Of a stretch of DNA of 64,000 nucleotides, positions 1-11,190 are shown piece by piece. Location of the stretch: the NCBI GenBank assembly GCA_001179505.1, contig CDMY01000466.1, forward strand, positions 62,001 to 126,000. Direction: 5' to 3'. How positions within the stretch are numbered: the stretch's first letter is position 1; each line of letters opens with the position of its first letter. The stretch comes from Vitrella brassicaformis (Eukaryota > Sar > Vitrellaceae). The position numbers were made by a program, and so were the translations under genes. The notes under the pieces are model-generated. The model made no database searches. It was not told where the DNA came from and saw nothing but the letters and a program-made list of their open reading frames with translations.

Positions 1-2141
1 ATGCAGGCTGGCGTGCGGAACACATGACATCGTTCTGTCCGGCAGATGCTTCGTGGCGAGTTCAGTGAGTCGAGTGAGCGGTCGGTGGTCCTGCGAGAGG
101 TCTCCCGTGACGTGGCAGCGGTGGTGCTTCGGACGCCGAATGACATTGTCAGAGATCTGACACAGGAGGTGAGCAGCAGAATGATTCACTGCTGTCACTC
201 ACGTCTGCGTGTGTGTGGCGCGGCGTGGTGATCGATCAGAACTTCATTGCCTGCTTAGAGGCCGTTGATTTCCTTCAGTACGAGAAGCCACGGAGCATCC
301 TCAAAGCCATCAAACCAAAGGTAGCCACGGAAATGGGAATCCATTCGTTCACCGACTCTCATCATCTGTTGTTCAGGTGGTCCGCAATAGGTGGCTGTCC
401 GACAATGACATCGCCAGTGCGCTGCTCAAGGCGTCCTTCCGGCGACCTCTCATCAGGTTCGTTCACTCGTAGGCATCTTGGTGTGTTGCCTGACCACGCG
501 TGTGTGGGTGTGGGTGTGGGTGTGTATTCAGGCGTTTCATCTCCGAGCATGACGAGGTGCTGTCGGCATGTGGGCCCTTCGTCCTGCAGAGTGCAGGAGA
601 AGTCGCGGCGGTGTGGGACAACGCACCACCATCCACATCCCAAGACGACGGCACGGACAACATTGAGGATGGTGACGGTGATGGGAAGCCCACTGCGGCC
701 AGCAGTGCACCACTCGAGTATGTCATGTCACTGCTGAATCGCCTGTTGCGTTCGTTGGAGGCTGGCACCTATGACGTCTCGCTGTCGAGCCTCAAGCGCT
801 TCGCCACTGACGCGACGCGGTCGGGAAGCTTCCCTGAGGCGGCTGCCGATATCTTCGAGTGCACCAAGTAAGGGGCAAGCAAGCCGCCTTGCATGCTGCA
901 TTCATGTGTGGAGTGGATGCATGTGTGTTATGTATGGCTGTGGACATTTGCAGGTTGTCTGAGGAGAAGGCCGTGGAGATCACGTCACCCGGGGAGGGCA
1001 AAGGCGACAAGACAGATGACGGCCGATACGTCGCCGTTCTGCACGGCAGCGAGAGAGAGTGTGACGCCAAGCTCGAGTTCGACATCCGCAGCGGGCCCTA
1101 CGATGAAGAAAGTAGCAGTGAGGACATGAAGTTGGCCGGCGTCAGAACATTCGACATCACTGCCGACTACTGCGGGCAGGCCAACGAGCGGTCAGTGATG
1201 ACTGTGAGATGACTGAGGTTGTCGTCGAGCTCCTGCTATTCTCTGTCTCGTGTGCAGGACGGTCTTCTGCTATTCGTTTCGTGCGGACATCTCCATCGAC
1301 ACCGACAAGGAGCCCATCAAGATCGAGAAGAAGGAGTTTGATTTCTCTCAAGGATTGGCAAACATGCCAGTGTTTGTCATCGGCCTCCTTTGGACACAGC
1401 CTATCACCAACGTGCTCGTCATCCCATTCAAGGACAGCGAGGCCTTTGAGGGCAAGGACACCACTGTGGCGTCTGTCAAGGCGTCTGTGACGATCCGCCA
1501 CTATCCGATGAGGTGCCTGGTGCTCCACTGCCTGCGCCTGATGATCCGCGAGGGCCAGTGGGCAGACATGCAAGGCGTCGGCGCCGCCATCACACGACAG
1601 GTGCGCAACGTGCAAACAACACATGGCGCCGTCCGGTCTTCATGTGTGTGGCTGTGTGTGTCTGCAGGTAGCTGAGCAAATGGCTGTGTATCTGGCCAGA
1701 ATGACGGCAGACGGCGTGTCCCCGCTGCGTGTGCTGACGTCATGGATGAGCGGCTGGGGCAGCGAGCAGCACTTGGACGAGTGGACCCGCAGTGAGGTGT
1801 CGTACGCCGCCCTGTCCACCGCCGTGATGGAGACCCACATCCGAGACCTGGCGCCCTTCATCCGAGTGTTCGGCCAGCTGATCGCCGACAAAGGCGGCCG
1901 GGACGATTCGGTGGACAAGATAGTTTTGAGGTTGCAGGACGAACCCGACACCCTGCGCACATTCATCGAGTCCATGTTTGATGATGGGGCATCGGGAGGG
2001 CTCAGCACAGCCTCTGGCGGGTCGAGGAAGAGAGGAAGGATCAGCATCGGTGTCGAGTGCACGGTTGGCCGCCAGGAGGGCGGGCACCAAGGCAGTCGGT
2101 TTAGAGCCATGAAAGCGTTGTTAGTCGTATTGATAGACTGA
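1..2141 (+). CDS. Unknown multi-exon protein, 3' part; possible BTB/POZ-like segment
   Basis: The gene runs in from the left edge; the first visible exon follows an acceptor at about 45 and the stop is at 2139-2141. I see about seven exons separated by short GT-AG introns (for example 169-239 and about 334-377), with open frame and matching phase across the joins checked. The early part (HNFIACLEAVDFLQ-like helices near 240-330, then helices at 378-860) resembles the end of a BTB domain followed by BACK-type helices, but I see no decisive motif. The middle is acidic and the last exon (about 1669-2141) is helical with a basic tail. I do not recognise the family. BTB proteins commonly act as Cullin-3 adaptors, so that role is only a possibility. 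Confidence 0.5.
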
Positions 2142-2378
2142 CTGATAGACGGACAGACATGCTACGTGTCAGCTACAATATTCGGTCCAGAGGCAGCAGA
2201 AGAGCAGGGCTTTACTACATTTGCAAACTACACACGTGAGCTTTGAATCACTTCAAGAAGAGAAAATCACTTCAAGAAAGAGAAATTGCCGGCGCTGTTG
2301 GCGCGCGCTTTACTTCGAGCAACTACTGCACACTGCACACGCGCTCGACAACAGCAAAGGAAAGGTAAAAGGGAAGTT
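2142..2378. other. Short convergent intergenic spacer
   Basis: This 237-base gap separates the stop of the left-edge gene from the stop of the minus-strand repeat protein. It should hold both 3' ends. I see no canonical polyadenylation signal or other feature. Confidence 0.5.
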
Positions 2379-3293
2379 CTATTCCTCCTTGTCATGCTGA
2401 TCGCAGTCCTCGTCCTCGCCAACAACACAATCGCTGCTATGCTTGAGACGGCGGCCACCGCCTGAATGATATGTCCGAAGACGAGCAAATGGAGACAGAC
2501 ACGCAATGAGCTCTCTGTGTTGGGGTTCGGCATTGCGGTGGTGTGTCCGACCCACCCCCACGGCGCAGCTCTCTCTCATCGTGGTCGTCACTGTCGAGGC
2601 GTCTGCCGCCCCGGCCACGGCGCAGTTCACGCTCTTCCTCCTCGGTCAGGCGGCGGCCACCTTGCAGACAAACAAGACACGTATACACGAGAAAGAAAGA
2701 CGTGCCGCAACGCACCTCCCCCACGACGAAGCTCGCGTTCGTCCTCGTTGCCGTCCAGACGACGGCCCCCTGCACCCAGGAAGCCACACACACGTCCTCA
2801 GTGTGTAAGGCCTTCTGGGTGTGTTGTTTTGCCTGCCCACCACCACCACGTCTCAGCTCACGGCCCTCCTCGCCCTCCTCCTCTTCTGTGAGTCTTCTGC
2901 CGCCGCCACCACGGCGAAGCTCCCGGACTCCGTCCTCATCAGACTCCTTTTCTTCGAGTCTTCTCCCACCGCCACCACGTCTGAGCTCACGGGCCTTCTC
3001 GTCCTCGTCATCCTCCTCTCCATCGAGTCTTCTGCCGCCGCCACCACGTCTCAGCTCACGGCCTTCGTCCTCGTCAGACGCGGCCCCTTCCTCCCCAGCG
3101 TGTTCTTGTTGAGCACGGAGTTCGTCACGCGTAGAGCCTTCTTCAGGCTGTGTCTGAAGATCAACAAATCCGTGCTCAAGGCCACTGGCGTTGAGGTATT
3201 AGTGTTGATGCCTACGTTGAGGCCACTGGCGTTGAGAGAGCTGGGGAAGGTAACCAAGGCAGGCACAGTGAGGAAGACAAGGCGAAGCTTCAT
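2379..3293 (-). CDS. Secreted tandem-repeat protein with seven RELRRGG-RRL units
   Basis: Start ATG is the complement of 3291-3293. Five exons join in frame: 3293-3216, 3153-2841, 2769-2716, 2660-2556 and 2461-2379, giving 210 codons plus stop. The first exon encodes a clear signal peptide (MKLRLVFLTVPALVTF). The rest is a tandem repeat of RELRRGGGGRRL followed by a short acidic spacer, in seven copies. Each RRL is followed by residues such as DG, EE, TE, DS or KH. Every intron after the first falls in the glycine run of a repeat. RRLxx resembles the TEXEL/PEXEL site cut by Golgi aspartyl proteases in Toxoplasma and Plasmodium; the dibasic pairs could also be kexin sites. The function is unknown. 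The gene is head to head with the NDK-like gene. It could also be a low-complexity ER or cell-wall protein. Confidence 0.7.
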
Positions 3294-3453
3294 CGTGCGG
3301 TCGTTTCCCGAGGAAGAGGCCTCTGGGAAACCAAGATCACTTCTTTGGGGGCCCGCGGGGGGGCGCAGTTGCCGTCTCACCGTTTTTTCCGGTCAACTCA
3401 GTTGACCCTCACAGGCAGCTGGCAACGTATAGCGAGACGGACCTCCAGACAAA
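3294..3453. promoter_or_regulatory. 160-bp divergent promoter with a 17-bp palindrome
   Basis: The start codons of two head-to-head genes are only 160 bp apart. At 3391-3407 the sequence GGTCAACTCAGTTGACC is a perfect inverted repeat around a central C, followed by a second GC-rich stretch. A dimeric transcription factor site is a reasonable guess; no TATA box is visible. Confidence 0.4.
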
Positions 3454-6400
3454 ATGAAGCGACAGCCGGAAGAACATCGTACTGATGTGAATGGTGATGG
3501 TACGGGAGAGACGCCTTTGGCAGATCTGCCTGACGAGTAAGCAAGGGGTCCTTCGAGTCACAGAGCAGTGCGCGTCCCACTCCATCCATGTATGATCTGT
3601 TTCCATGTCCTCCGTCAGTCTGTTGGTGTATCTGGAGCACTGTGTGGCACAGTTCGACGCCGATTTCAACAGAGTGGCTGACGAGTTCAAAGGTGAAGTG
3701 AAAGCTGTGGAGTGCATGCGTCTGATGACTGCTCTGTTGTCATGTAGCGCTGGTATCTGACGCTGGCCCAGGGGAAGGCGACGGCTCCTCTGCGTCTCAG
3801 TTCACAGCCGAGAACCTCAGGCGACGATGGCTGAAGCACACCAAGCAGCAGACGAACCAGCCTGCCAATGCCGCTGAAAGTGCCTCCTCGAGACCAGCCG
3901 ACACGGCTGAGGAGAAGGAACGTGATGAACAGAAGATGAATGGGGAAGGTGGCGCCACCGAGACGGAAGGAAAACCTTCAAATGTGTCCGACTTCAACAT
4001 CCTCCGAGACAGCCTGAGAGGTCGGCTTGCCCAGATCCAGGCAAATGCAGCAGCCAACCTGCCGTCGATGGTCGAGGGAGAAGGGACTGGCGGCGATGAG
4101 CAGCCGTCCTCGACGGATGCGCGAGGGGAAGCGGCAGATGAGACACACGAGGACGAGACAGAGAGAGAAGGCGCGGATGGGGACGCGGAGGACGATTCGC
4201 CTGTGGAAATCTACGATGCGACGAGGGCCAGAGTGACCGGCGGCATCCGCCTGCAAGACGCATCCCCACCATCCACTTCATCAGCCCGACCAGCGACCGA
4301 TGAGACGAATGGAGACGCCTCGGTGGTGGTGCAGATGGCCCTCACAGAGACGAATGCGGCACCCATTCCACATTCCCTCCCCTCTGCTATGGACAAGAAG
4401 AGCGACAAGGGTTTGATCACGTCTCCGCCGACAGACTCAACCTTCCTCCCTGAGACGAACGAGACACAGAGTGTCCAGCAGGACACCGACGAGGCCGCCT
4501 TCAGCCAGAAGACAAAAGAACTCTTTGGCACGGACAAAGTGAGGGAGCTGTTTCCCGACCTGCCAAGATCGTGGACTCACCCGATGGCCAGGGACATGGG
4601 TGCGGGACCTTCTGCCGCCGACGAGGAGTCCGCTGCCACGATCCCGAGTTTTGACGCTATTCTGTTGAGCCAGCATGTCAACCCTGATGACCCTGTGGAT
4701 GGGAACTTGGTGCAACTGCCGCCTGTAAGATGAGACATAAACAGAAGGGTATGCATATGGCGACATTCGACGTATGTCTCTGCCCACAGGGGTTGGAGGA
4801 TGTATACAGTGCACTACGGCAGGGACTTGCAGGCAGGAACTACGCTGCCGAGGCTCCCCCGGTGGACCGGCCCCACAGCCAAGCACCGAGGTCTGCCATA
4901 CCGCAGCGTTTCCAGCCGACCATCAAGCGAGTGAGAAGAGAACAGGAAACGGCCCCTGGTGCTGACGGTAGTGAAAGGAGCGAGGCGGTGTGTGATGGGG
5001 TCGAGCGGATTGGGTATGGGGAAGACGAAGGCCCCGATGGAGACGACGAGGACGATGTGGGCACGGAAATATTGGCAAAAGGTACAACTGTTTGTATTTA
5101 TGGCTTCTTCATTCCCGCTTCAGGTTGGTTGGCTGTCGCTTCGTGCTCGTATGAAGCAAAACAGCCAAGACCTACTGTCAAAGAACAACGACATCCAGGA
5201 ACCCACACGGCCGCTCCCACCTCTGGTCCGCACCGATCTATTTCCTCCCGCCCCTCCCGTCCCTTCCACCTTCCCCGAGCCGCCCACGCCCCCACCGTCA
5301 CACGCACCATCGGCCCCTCTGCCCCGCGTCCCATCCCCTGTAGCCATCATGCGCGAGCACCCGACTATGGACGACGAACTGCCCTCGGATGAGGCACCAT
5401 CGCCATCGGCCAGTGTCACTGCAAGTGCCTTCAGAGACGGCAGCACGGGGGCCGACAGCACGTCCCCCGGAGACGCTTCCGTCGGTGTGGCTCGGCTGAC
5501 TCCTCGGCTCTTGACTGAGATCGAGAGGGAGGAGTTCGCCAGGGAGACGGAGAGAAGACGAGACGAGTTGCGGGGGCGGCTGGCTCCAATTATGTTGCCG
5601 CGAAGCCCGGAAACAATCGAAAGGCTGGCTGCACTGACGACACCAGCGGCGACACCGAGTGGTACGGCAGCGGCAAGAGGCAGAGAGGCAATCGGCAGGC
5701 GCTGGATGGTGCAAATGGAGGAGCAGGAAAACACAGAGATGGCGGCATGGACATCAACCAATGAGATCACAAAGAGCAGAGAGGAGGATCAGCCATCGAG
5801 CACCGCCGGCCCGAGTGCTGCACGTGCTGAAGGGGAGGAGGCGGCGCCACCTGAGGTGACGGATGACCAAGCCAGGCAGGCGCAGAAGGAGCGGCTGCAG
5901 TCTCAAATATCAGCGTGGTTCGCTCAGCGAGACGACTTGTCTCTCTTCCACCCATCTGTCAGCTTCGCCCCATCACTGCCGTCGTTTCCGGAGACACACC
6001 TTGACGCCTTCAAGCAGCTTCCGACCACCACGACGTTGCCGCCATGTCTCGCCCGATGCACCATCGCCATCCTGCCGTGGGGCTGCTCGTCTCGTGTGCT
6101 GACCCCGCCATCTGATGTGCAAGTGCTGGTACTGGAGACGCTGTTCCAGCGGGGCCTGGTCACGTCAGTGAGCCAGCTGCCGTGGACGTGTGTGGCGTCG
6201 TCGGCCCTCATGAGGCACCAGATGGCGATAAGGGCGGCCGCGCATAGGTCGGCGGCGGTGCTGCTGTTGGTGCTCAAATGTCAGGACACCTCTTCGGTGC
6301 TAGACGTGGCCATGGAGGGGTCGGAGCTGTCGCTGAGGGACGCGCTGTGGCTGTTCTCTACCAGTGCGGCCCTGCTCAACGACGCCATACCCCTGCTGAT

Positions 6401-9400
6401 GGCACCTTTGTCGTTCTCACAGCACGGGTTTGCGTCGTGCAGTGTCGGCGGGTCCGACGCGCTTGGGACTGATATGCACGTGGAGAGCATCTGTGTGACG
6501 CTGCGCTTGCAACCGAGCTCAGCTCCGACTTTGCTGCCGTGGCTGTTCAAACACACCAGCCAAGAGAGCCTCCTGTGCATCGGGTCGGTGAGACACAAAC
6601 AAGGGCATTTAGCATGACTATTCATTCATCCGATGTGTACAATGCGGGGGCTTCAGGCTTCGTTTGGTATACTCGACGCCGTCAACCATCCAGTCGTCCC
6701 CAACCCTCTCGCTGAAGCGCTCGCAGACGCCTTACCTGCCGACACTGATCTTGGCCTTGAGAGGACCTTTCGCCCTCACCAAGTGGCACGCCATCCAGGG
6801 ACCGGCCGACCCCACACTGGCCAGACGCACTGACCCCTCGTCGCTCAACGCTTTGTATGGCGGCCAGGACCGGGGCAGTGCTGCTGCCACGAGCGTGCAG
6901 GCGCCACACCACGCCATGATGGAGGTCATCTGGGCATTCGGCGGGCGAATCGACCTGACAGACAGTAGGTGGGATGGCTGCACTGTGGGCGTGGGGGATC
7001 GGCTCCAGCAGCTGGTGTATGGGGCGGCCAACTGCAGACAGCTGCTGATGAAGAACAGTCCAGCTGTCTACCGTGTTGCCCTGAGCAACCAGCTGCTCCC
7101 GCAGTGTCTGCCGCAGCTCATTGGGGCTCTACAGTCCCGCTGTGGCGCCCTTCTGAGCATCAGCTCCCTCCCGTCCGTCTCCATCGCCTGTATTCCACCC
7201 CGCACATCGAGTTTCGTCTTCACGTCTGTGTCGGAGGGCGGGTGGGAGGCCCTCTCGTCGATCGAGGAGCACCTGTTGCGCCCACCAGTGCAGACCCAAG
7301 GATGGAGGGACCTCACGAAGGCGGGCGCCCACGCAGTGTCACAGAGACGTGATTCGAAGGAGAAGGACAAAGGGAAGGAATGTGGGGCTCTGCCTCTGTC
7401 CTTTCATCCCTTGGCTGGTGATGTGTCGGTCGACCCTCTGGGGCTGCTCATCCGGGGCGGTGACCTCAGGGGCCGGGGGATGGTGGCCATGGGGTCGGGT
7501 GGCGCAGGAGACGAAGACACGCCAGAAATAGCAGTATTCGGTGCGGAAAGAAGCGATCCCTTTCAGATCGTTGCAATGGGGACATGAGTGTGTGTCTTGC
7601 AGGTGCGTGTGGTTCGCTCGACGAGGCCCCAGGTCTTGCTGCGTTCCTTGCTGACGTCCTCTGCGATGGCAGCATCGCATCCCGCATCCGCGTGCCCGAG
7701 GACGGCAGGGATGACGTCCAATCATTCGACGACATACCACTCTTCGGTGAGACACACTCACACAAAGAGCTCTTTTGCAAGGTTCGTACAAAGAGGCTCG
7801 CTCTGTTGCTTGATGATCAGGTGGCGCCCTGCAAGTGATAGCCTTCACCCTCATCGACCTCAAGTACCACAACCAAATCAGCAACCAGGATGCCGCAGCG
7901 AAGGAGACATCGGCAGCTGCATCCCCACACGACGATCTCTCCTCTCTCTCCTGGGGCGGCGCCGGCAGCCTCTGCAGAGACAATGCCACAATGACGACTG
8001 AGGGGCGAGAGGCGAGGGACAAGGGCATCAAAGCCCTCATGGCGCCCCATCTCTGTGACCTCACCCAGCTGCAGCGAGGCGGGAGCCACCCCTGCCCCCT
8101 TGAGGACGCCCTGCGGCTGCGTGAGGAAGATCTCAAGGACGGGGTGATGTTCCTTTGTGCGGTGCGGGGCGAGCGGGCGATCGAGTCGATGATCGGCCCG
8201 CTGAACCGCACTGCACGTCGACATATATCCCAGCGAGCCAGAGCTCCCCAGCCCCCGGTCAGCCGGCAGCTGAGCGGGTCTCTTTCCAACGGATCAGGGC
8301 CGGTTGTGAGACCCGTTGAGGCCGACGATATCGTTTTCCTCACGCCAGATCAGAAGGTTAGGCGAGAGAGCGGGCACAAAACAGCTCGTCTGTATGGCCT
8401 TTGGCATGATGTATAGGCTGCCCGTGCCATCTGGCGTCTGTTCTTCGGCCGGCACGAGAGGTCAGTGCCGGTGGTGGGTGGCGGGTCGTTCATCGCCCAC
8501 CCCGCCCGCCATCGGCTGTCCGAAGAGCGATACCACCCATCGCCCCCACTCACACACGTGGGGGAGGCTCTCCTGTTTTCTTCTGCCCTGCGGCCTGTCA
8601 TGACATCAACGGTGGCAGTGCTGCTCGCCGGTGGGCTGTCGGCTGCCTCTGGTGTGTCGAATAGCCCGCCTTGTCTAACATCTGCCCTCGAGATGGTGGC
8701 CCATGCGGCGCCGACACACAACATCGAGATCGCTGGAGTGTACACCACACGTAGGCAGCCAGCAGGGGACACATGATGGTCTACGGTGGATGGCCTTTCT
8801 CTGTGCGTGTGCCATTCAGCGCTGCCGTTGACGGATTTGGAGGCTGCCATTTTGTGCAGACAGGAGTTGGATGACAACCGGGCCCACCTGACCCCCTCAG
8901 TGCGGGACAGCGTCACGGCGTTCTTTCAATCGCTGGCGATGTCCGCGCACGATGGCCATTTCATCGTATGGGTCACACTCAAAGGCACCAATGGTAACAC
9001 ACCACACAACGAGAGAGGCACGACATCTCGTCTTGTCTCGTCTGTTCACCGTGTGCGTCAGTTGTGAAGCGGTGGGCCCGTCTGTGCGGCTCTTCGTACG
9101 CCGCCCTCAATACACAGCTGTCCCGACCTGCACTCAAGAACCAGATCGGCCACATCCCACTCTCAACCACACACACACCCACAGCCACAGCCGCAGACAC
9201 CTCGGCCTTTTCTCTGCCCGCCCTGCTGTGTGCGACATCCTACCAAGCAGCCCAGTTTCTGCTGAATCAGCTGCTGCGTCGGGGGGGCAAGCGACGTGCG
9301 AGGGAGAGGGCGGCCGGAAGTGGGCTGGAGGGGTATGATGAGGGTCAGGCCGGGGCCAGTGATGCTGCCGAGGCCAAGACGTGTGTAATTGTGAGCGTGA

Positions 9401-10091
9401 AGGCTGAGGAGTCGCTCGCTGGAGTTCTGGAAGGTAGCTGAGACACGGCCAGGTGCCTCTTTGGGGGTATACGCGGTGGTGTGGTTGGTTTCTGCAGCGT
9501 TTCTTGGTCATGTGTTGCGTGTGGATCCGCCGGTGGAGTTGCGTGCCGTCAAGACGCTGAGCCCGCCAGAGATCCACTCGTTCAGACACTTCCTGGCCCA
9601 CCAAGTCAGTCATAACAAGGCTACCGCATCACCCACTGACTCACTCACTCATCGCCGATCATTGTCTCATTTCCCAGGGTGTCCTGGTGGACACTGCTGT
9701 GACTATGTCTGCTCCGGTGGCGTCTGCTGCTGGTTTGCCGTCTGTTGCTGTGCTGGTCTGCGAGGGCGTCCACGCCGCTGCCAGCATACAGGCACACACA
9801 CAGAGAGAGAGACAGAGAGAGAGAGTGAAAAGACGCTGACCCTCTCCTGTGTGGTGCCTGCCTGGCAGGGTGTGTGTGATCGTCACTATCGTCAGCAGGC
9901 GGCCGTCAAGTGCGCTGTGGCACAGACACCCACCATGGTATGTATCTGCACACCGCCATCCAAGCGGGTGGATGCCATCAGCCAATATGTGCTGTTATCC
10001 ACATGCTCAGGTGGCCCGTGAGCTTCGCGCCTTCTTCCCCGACCTCTATCCGCCCGTGCAGCGCAGCCAGTCCACACGCGCGCGAGGGTAG
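3454..10091 (+). CDS. Large protein with serial degenerate NDP-kinase-like domains
   Basis: ATG at 3454; the last exon ends at the stop 10089-10091. Exon 1 joins exon 2 (about 3618-3691) and exon 3 (from 3749) in matching phase. The first half is acidic, Pro/Ser/Glu-rich and probably disordered. From about 6040 onward I see repeated units like nucleoside diphosphate kinase. One has LALRGPFALTKWHAIQGPAD with SSLNALYG (about 6750-6860), like the family's NAVxxWRxLxGPTDP..SLRAxYG. A second has GERAIESMIGPLNRTARR (about 8150-8220) followed after an intron by a helix ending WRLFF. A third has KGTNVVKRWARLCG (about 8985-9095). A last unit ends VARELRAFFPDL (about 10012-10050). The active-site histidine of the NxxHGSD motif is not seen in any unit, so these are probably pseudoenzymes. 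Some exon borders are approximate. Confidence 0.6.
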
Positions 10092-10472
10092 CCACTCAGC
10101 CATACACTGATGCAGTGTTTTTGGGATGGGAGTGCTCACTTTGTGGTGAAGTGGAGTGCAGTCAAGTGTGAGCCTTAGATGAGACAAACCAAACGGACGG
10201 ACACCTGTTATCTATTTATTCGTTTAGACTGATGGCTCGGTCTCGGCGCTTTCACGCATCAGTCAACACGACACACACACACGCACACAGACACCAAACC
10301 CCCGACAGAGATCTCGTACTGTACAATGCACACCACCCACCCCCTCGTCTGCCTGTCCCGCCTGTACAACCAGTCAGTCCCATCTGCTGCCTATAACCAA
10401 CCCAACCGACACCGCCTGACCGCGAACCTTACAAGCATCCTCTCTCCCTCCCCATCCCACGGCTCCCCGTTG
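10092..10472. other. Convergent intergenic region, no gene seen
   Basis: This 381-bp stretch between two converging genes contains CA runs (10267-10290) and C-rich sequence. It should hold both 3' untranslated regions. I see no conserved ORF or RNA gene. Confidence 0.5.
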
Positions 10473-11127
10473 TCATCTCCTCGTGAATGTCTTGAGGTGA
10501 AAGCACTTAGCAATAGCCTCCGACAGGTGCTTGCAGTTGTCGTCGAGCAGCCGATACTCGTTCGGGAACGCCTCAGCGACTCTTATCAGCGTGTCGATCT
10601 GTATCGGCTGCTCGCAGATCTCGCTGGCCAGCCAGACGGACGTCATCATGACGTTGTGCTTCTCCATCCGCAGCCGGAGCGGCTTGACTGACGTGTAGTG
10701 GCGGATGTGTATGTTGCCCGTGTAGGTCTTGTCGACGGTGATGATGCCGCCGTCACTGAGCTCCGCCTGCACCCAGTGGTGGTCGATGTACTCGTAGCCC
10801 TTTGTCGACCACCGCACCGGTGTGAGGGCGTTGTAGAGCAGAGTGGGCGATGCCTTGAGGACGCCGCCGAGCCAGTCAGTGTCGTCGATGAGGATGGGTG
10901 CGGCCAACACGCGCAGGTTGTAGCACCACTGATCCCTCCTTGCTGCCACCTCTGAAGATATCACCAGAGTGCCTGCATGCATATGCACCCGACACACACA
11001 GGCGTCAAAGAGCAGCCGCAGCAGGTTCGTGCCTTAGTCAAAGGAGCCTGCCTTTCTGACCTGATGTGCGCATGAGGCGCAGAGCGCCAATGAGCCCGAG
11101 GGGAGCGAGCGGCAGCAACTGGCTCAT
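10473..11127 (-). CDS. Small protein with possible NlpC/P60 or LRAT-like fold
   Basis: Two exons. The start is the complement of 11125-11127 (MSQLLPLAPLGLIGALRLM), spliced at a donor near 11058 to an acceptor near 10973, phase preserved; stop at 10473. The hydrophobic N-terminus may be a signal or membrane anchor. The body contains a histidine-containing strand (YIDHHWVQAELSDGG, about 10755-10795) and, near the C-terminus, LLDDNCKHLSEAIAKCF. A His-strand followed later by an NCxH helix is the arrangement of the catalytic residues in LRAT/HRASLS and related NlpC/P60-type proteins, although here the order and spacing are only roughly matched. This assignment is tentative; the substrate is unknown. 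Confidence 0.5.
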
Positions 11128-11190
11128 CACACCTGTCGCCGCTCAACGCTTCTTGACGCTGGCAGTTCTGTGTTTGGTTATATAAACTGA

